A stretch of 17,692 nucleotides of DNA. It comes from JBBKWX01 sp037969175. GTDB taxonomy: Bacteria; Bacteroidota; Bacteroidia; AKYH767-A; JBBKVM01. Below, in pieces: positions 15,046 through 17,692 of the stretch. Both the position numbers and the translations under genes were made by a program. How positions within the stretch are numbered: position 1 is the stretch's first letter; every line of letters begins with the position of its first letter. A model generated the notes under the pieces. The model worked only from the letters and a program-made list of their open reading frames with translations. It was not told the origin of the DNA and did not search any database. The DNA lies in contig JBBKWX010000220.1 in NCBI GenBank assembly GCA_037969175.1, positions 1 through 17,692 on the forward strand. The letters are read 5' to 3'.

Positions 15046-16701
15046 TTGAGATCCCGTTCTGTCATAAGGCTCATTAACAAAACCTTACTCCTATTGATCA
15101 TTTCAATATCCGGTGTTGATCGGATCTTTGCTCAATGTACAGGGGGTGTTGGCAGTTTCCCTTATACCGAAGATTTCGAGATCAATGATGGAGGTTGGGT
15201 TGCAGGAGGTACTGCAACGGATTGGGTATACGGAATACCCGGTAAGCCAACTATCAGTACTGCTTCTTCCGGATTAAAATGCTGGATGATAGGTCAGCAA
15301 GCTGCTACATTCTATAATTATGGAGAAAGGTCCTATGTAGAAAGCCCATGTTTTAATATGGCAACTTTATCCAGACCGTATATTCAATTTGATGTATTCT
15401 GGGAGATGGAAAGGCAGTATGATGGAGCTTCATTCCAATACTCTATTGATGGAGGAATTAACTGGATCAATGTTGGGGCATTTGGAGATCCTGTAGATTG
15501 CATGAATCAAAACTGGTTCAATACTTCAAGCATAAGCGGGCTAAGCGGACTCGCAACGAATCGTAATGGCTGGTCGGGCAATATGCAATCGACATCCGGC
15601 AGCTGCCAGGGTGGCGGTGGTAGTGGAGGCTGGGTTGAAGCAAGGCATTTGATGCCTTATTTGGCGGGAAGAACAAATGTGCGTTTCCGTTTTATCTTTG
15701 GCTCAGGCACAACTTGTAATGATTATGATGGATTTGCATTTGATAATTTATATATCGCTGAGGCACCTGCAGCAATTTCATTATCTCCCCAAAGTACCTA
15801 TGAGACCTGTTTGGGAAATGATGGCAGCATCTCGATAAATGTCAGTGGAGGAATATCCCCTTATGTATACAACTGGCAGCCTGCGATTAGCTCAAATAAT
15901 ACTGCATCAAATCTAAGTTCGGGAATATATACCATAACTGTCACCGACGACTTTGGATGTAATAAGCAAGCAATAATTAACATTCCGAAAGCAACGTCAC
16001 CCACAGGTAGCATGCAATCCAGACCAGACACATGTCTCGCCGCTCGAGGAATGGCAATTGCAACCATTACAGGTGGAGCTGCTCCTTACAGTTATCTATG
16101 GAATACCGGAGAAACTTCCCGATTTATCAGTGGACTTAGTCCCGGCCTTTATACGGTTGTAGTTACAGATTCTGCCGGTTGTACGAAAACATTGGATGCT
16201 ACGATAGGAAATTATGCAGCACTGAATCTTGATCTGGGAGCAGACCGTACATTTTGTCCTGCTCAGCCATTAAACTTATATAGTCCGAATTTCACAACCT
16301 ATTTGTGGAATACGGGAGATACGATCAATCATATCCAGATCAAAAATCCGGGCACGTATTGGTTGATGGTGACTGACGACAAAGGCTGTATTGCAACTGA
16401 CACATTGCTGCTATTGGAAGATTGCTTGAACGATGTATTACTTCCAAATGCGTTCACTCCAAATGGAGATCAGGCAAACGATATATTCAAAGCATTTGCA
16501 GTAAAAACGCAAGGATTTTCTTTGGAAATTTTAGATCGATGGGGTCGTTCAATTTTTTATTCAATAGCTATCAATGATGGTTGGGATGGAAAATATCAAG
16601 GCAGAGAATGCCCGGAAGGAGTTTATGTTTGGAAGCTTCGTTTTTTAACTCCGGAAAATAAAGAAATGATCAAGATGGGCACTGTGAGCCTAATCAGATA
16701 A
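15046..16701 (+). CDS. Large secreted adhesin-like protein with SprB-type repeats and T9SS type B (CHU_C) tail
   Basis: A 551-residue exported protein. A TAA at 15043 closes the frame just upstream and no ATG lies before the hydrophobic core, so TTG at 15046 is the only sensible start. Signal peptide about 1-30 (ends RIFAQ). Residues about 38-238 form a MAM/concanavalin-like jelly-roll: FPYTEDFE, YVESPCFNM, YIQFDVFWEME, NVRFRFIFGSG, DGFAFDNLYI, with a Gly-rich loop CQGGGGSGGW. Then come two SprB-type or PKD-like repeats, about 252-313 (CLGNDGSISINVSGG...) and about 328-388 (CLAARGMAIATITGG...), each with the 'G.Y...VtD..GC' ending. A third Ig-like unit covers about 395-460. The last about 90 residues (LPNAFTPNGDQANDIF ... 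DRWGR ... GWDGKY ... CPEGVYVWKL) are a gliding motility-associated C-terminal domain, the type B T9SS signal. Probably a surface-exposed adhesin; no enzyme motif seen. Confidence 0.9.
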   Translation: MRSRSVIRLINKTLLLLIISISGVDRIFAQCTGGVGSFPYTEDFEINDGGWVAGGTATDWVYGIPGKPTISTASSGLKCWMIGQQAATFYNYGERSYVESPCFNMATLSRPYIQFDVFWEMERQYDGASFQYSIDGGINWINVGAFGDPVDCMNQNWFNTSSISGLSGLATNRNGWSGNMQSTSGSCQGGGGSGGWVEARHLMPYLAGRTNVRFRFIFGSGTTCNDYDGFAFDNLYIAEAPAAISLSPQSTYETCLGNDGSISINVSGGISPYVYNWQPAISSNNTASNLSSGIYTITVTDDFGCNKQAIINIPKATSPTGSMQSRPDTCLAARGMAIATITGGAAPYSYLWNTGETSRFISGLSPGLYTVVVTDSAGCTKTLDATIGNYAALNLDLGADRTFCPAQPLNLYSPNFTTYLWNTGDTINHIQIKNPGTYWLMVTDDKGCIATDTLLLLEDCLNDVLLPNAFTPNGDQANDIFKAFAVKTQGFSLEILDRWGRSIFYSIAINDGWDGKYQGRECPEGVYVWKLRFLTPENKEMIKMGTVSLIR

Positions 16702-16712
16702 GATCAAAACAA

Positions 16713-16739
16713 GCGGCTATGAAGCTGCCTTTCATTTAT
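16713..16739 (+). terminator. Terminator-like hairpin after the CHU_C protein gene
   Basis: GCGGC (16713-16717) pairs with GCTGC (16724-16728), with one wobble and loop TATGAA, and is followed by the T-rich CTTTCATTTATTT. It is placed 12 bp after the stop codon. Confidence 0.45.
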
Positions 16740-16750
16740 TTGTGAATAAG

Positions 16751-16780
16751 TTTGCTTATTAAATAATTTTTCTAAATTTG
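16751..16780 (+). promoter_or_regulatory. Promoter of the cold-shock gene
   Basis: TTTG at 16751-16754, an 18-bp spacer and TAAATTTG at 16773-16780, an exact match to the Bacteroidota -7 consensus TAnnTTTG. This predicts a leader of roughly 15-20 nt before ATG 16802. It also rules out the upstream TTG at 16778 as a start because it lies inside the -7 element. The -33 TTTG is the loop of a perfect inverted repeat, AATAAG/CTTATT (16745-16760). Confidence 0.7.
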
Positions 16781-16801
16781 TTTACTAATCAAATAATTAT
16801 A

Positions 16802-16990
16802 ATGGAACAAGGAATTGTAAAATTCTTTAATGAAACCAAAGGATTTGGTTTTATTAAAGCACAGAATGGAACAGAATATTTCGTACACGTATCAGGCCTT
16901 ATTGATAAGGTTAGAGAAGGTGATGAAGTTACTTATGACCTTCAGGATGGTAAAAAAGGATTGAACGCTGTTAACGTTAAATTGGCATAA
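16802..16990 (+). CDS. Cold-shock domain protein, CspA family
   Basis: A 62-residue single-domain protein, within the normal size for bacterial cold-shock proteins. RNP1 is seen as KGFGFIKAQ (about 13-21) and RNP2 as YFVHVSGL (about 26-33), after the usual opening GIVKFFNETKGFGF. The ending KKGLNAVNVKLA matches the 'kGpqA.nV' closing strand. It binds single-stranded RNA or DNA and acts as an RNA chaperone in the cytoplasm. I start at ATG 16802; an 8-residue extension to 16778 is excluded by the promoter. The gene is monocistronic: it has its own promoter and a strong terminator and converges with lysA. The leader is short, unlike the long thermosensor leader of E. coli cspA, so a similar RNA switch is not expected. 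Confidence 0.95.
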   Translation: MEQGIVKFFNETKGFGFIKAQNGTEYFVHVSGLIDKVREGDEVTYDLQDGKKGLNAVNVKLA

Positions 16991-17012
16991 CAATTTACAA
17001 GCATTCTTATCG

Positions 17013-17042
17013 GGTCCCGCTGTAAAGTGGGACCTTTTTTTT
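17013..17042 (+). terminator. Rho-independent terminator of the cold-shock gene
   Basis: GGTCCCGC (17013-17020) pairs with GTGGGACC (17027-17034) over 8 bp with one wobble, loop TGTAAA, followed by eight T (17035-17042). It lies between the convergent cold-shock and lysA genes; the reverse strand has no T-run, so it probably serves the + strand only. Confidence 0.88.
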
Positions 17043-17048
17043 ATCTCT

Positions 17049-17692
17049 TCATGGTTTAAGATCATCAGAATACACGGCATTTGCTTTATCTCTCAGATTG
17101 TATGAGCTAGCCATTACCTCACCATAAGCACCGGTGCTTCTTATTGCAATCAGATCTCCTCTGTGGGTTGGAGGGAGCATACGCGCTTTACCAAAACAAT
17201 CTGAAGATTCACAGATCGGACCTACTACATCATAGCGTTTGAGTTCCTGACTATCAGTATCACTACCTCCAAGACGTTCGACTTTATGATAGCTTTGATA
17301 AAGTGCAGGCCGGATCAATTCAGTCATACCTGCATCAAGGATCATAAAATCAGTATTCACTCCATTTTTTATATACAGTACTTTACTAATCAGTGAACCG
17401 CATTGTCCAACTATGGATCTGCCCAATTCGAAATGGATCTCCAGTTCAGGCATAGGGTCTAGAAACTGATTAAACAATTCGAAATACGATTTTAACTCAG
17501 GTATAGAATTTAAATCCGGTTCTTCGTAATCAATACCCAATCCCCCACCCAAATTCATATGTGTAAGCTCGATCTGTCTTAATTTTACTTTTTCATAATA
17601 CTCATTCACTTTCAAACAAAGGGAACGAAAAGGTTTCAGATCACGGATCTGACTTCCAATATGAAAATGTAATCCTGTCAATTTAATATTTG
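17049..17692 (-). CDS. lysA: Diaminopimelate decarboxylase (C-terminal part; start lies beyond the window)
   Basis: The reverse strand is open to the right edge; the TTG at 17681 is internal, so the N-terminal half with the PLP-lysine is outside. The visible 214 residues show the family order: LTGLHFHIGSQI at the edge (HIGSQ loop), NLGGGLGIDY (the Gly-rich PLP-phosphate loop), FELGRSIVGQCG, DAGMTELIRPALYQSYH, GPICESSDCFGKAR (with the active-site Cys in CESSD) and GAYGEVMASSYNLR with the PLP-contacting Tyr. The protein converts meso-diaminopimelate to L-lysine and CO2, the last step of lysine synthesis, in the cytoplasm. FELGR replaces the more common EPGR; from memory this is usual in Bacteroidota. 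I cannot see whether an aspartokinase domain is fused upstream, as in some relatives. Confidence 0.95.
   Translation of the reverse strand, partial: NIKLTGLHFHIGSQIRDLKPFRSLCLKVNEYYEKVKLRQIELTHMNLGGGLGIDYEEPDLNSIPELKSYFELFNQFLDPMPELEIHFELGRSIVGQCGSLISKVLYIKNGVNTDFMILDAGMTELIRPALYQSYHKVERLGGSDTDSQELKRYDVVGPICESSDCFGKARMLPPTHRGDLIAIRSTGAYGEVMASSYNLRDKANAVYSDDLKP

Noticed and set aside
1..17692. Mobile elements, CRISPR arrays, tRNA or rRNA genes, phage or defence genes
   Set aside because: I looked for transposase or integrase motifs, regularly spaced direct repeats, and tRNA-like cloverleaf segments and saw none.

Overview
The window looks like chromosomal DNA from a low-GC member of the Bacteroidota, most likely an environmental, gliding-type lineage. 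Several proteins end in type IX secretion (T9SS) sorting domains of both type A and type B. Candidate promoters fit the Bacteroidota pattern TTTG-N18..20-TAnnTTTG, and there are almost no purine-rich ribosome binding sites. Fourteen of the fifteen intact or partial genes lie on the + strand; only the lysA fragment at the right edge is on the - strand.

Layout. (1) 1-642: 3' part of an HD-domain phosphohydrolase (YpgQ/YedJ type). (2) 860-6226: edge of a surface-polysaccharide modification cluster. It holds an FkbM-type methyltransferase, an MBOAT O-acyltransferase with its SGNH partner 2 bp downstream, a 322-bp stretch that looks like the decayed end of a glycosyltransferase, then a NodB-type deacetylase whose stop overlaps the start of a formyltransferase (ATGA). 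(3) 6296-8223: a small operon-like set: DUF1801/OmdA protein, VOC protein, and a conserved lipoprotein of unknown function. (4) 8485-12086: two tandem paralogous secreted proteins. Each has about seven delta-60-type repeats at a period near 58 residues, an Ig-like module and a T9SS type A tail; a strong hairpin follows them. (5) 12219-13217: Omp28-like secreted thioredoxin-fold protein with a T9SS tail. (6) 13289-14176: LpxL/HtrB-type lipid A acyltransferase, followed by a textbook terminator. (7) 14281-14970: secreted DUF3108/TapB-like protein. (8) 15046-16701: large secreted adhesin-like protein with SprB-type repeats and a CHU_C (T9SS type B) tail. (9) 16802-16990: cold-shock protein with the best promoter in the window and a clear terminator. 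(10) 17049-17692: C-terminal half of diaminopimelate decarboxylase, convergent with the cold-shock gene.

Common theme: much of the window serves the cell envelope (polysaccharide decoration, lipid A acylation, T9SS-exported surface proteins). I saw no transposase, integrase, CRISPR array, tRNA, rRNA, or toxin-antitoxin or defence genes. I did not find a convincing wholly new system. The most notable points are a possible acetyl-to-formyl exchange gene pair, the glycosyltransferase remnant, the paired seven-repeat secreted proteins, strong over-representation of GATC, and promoters that abut start codons.
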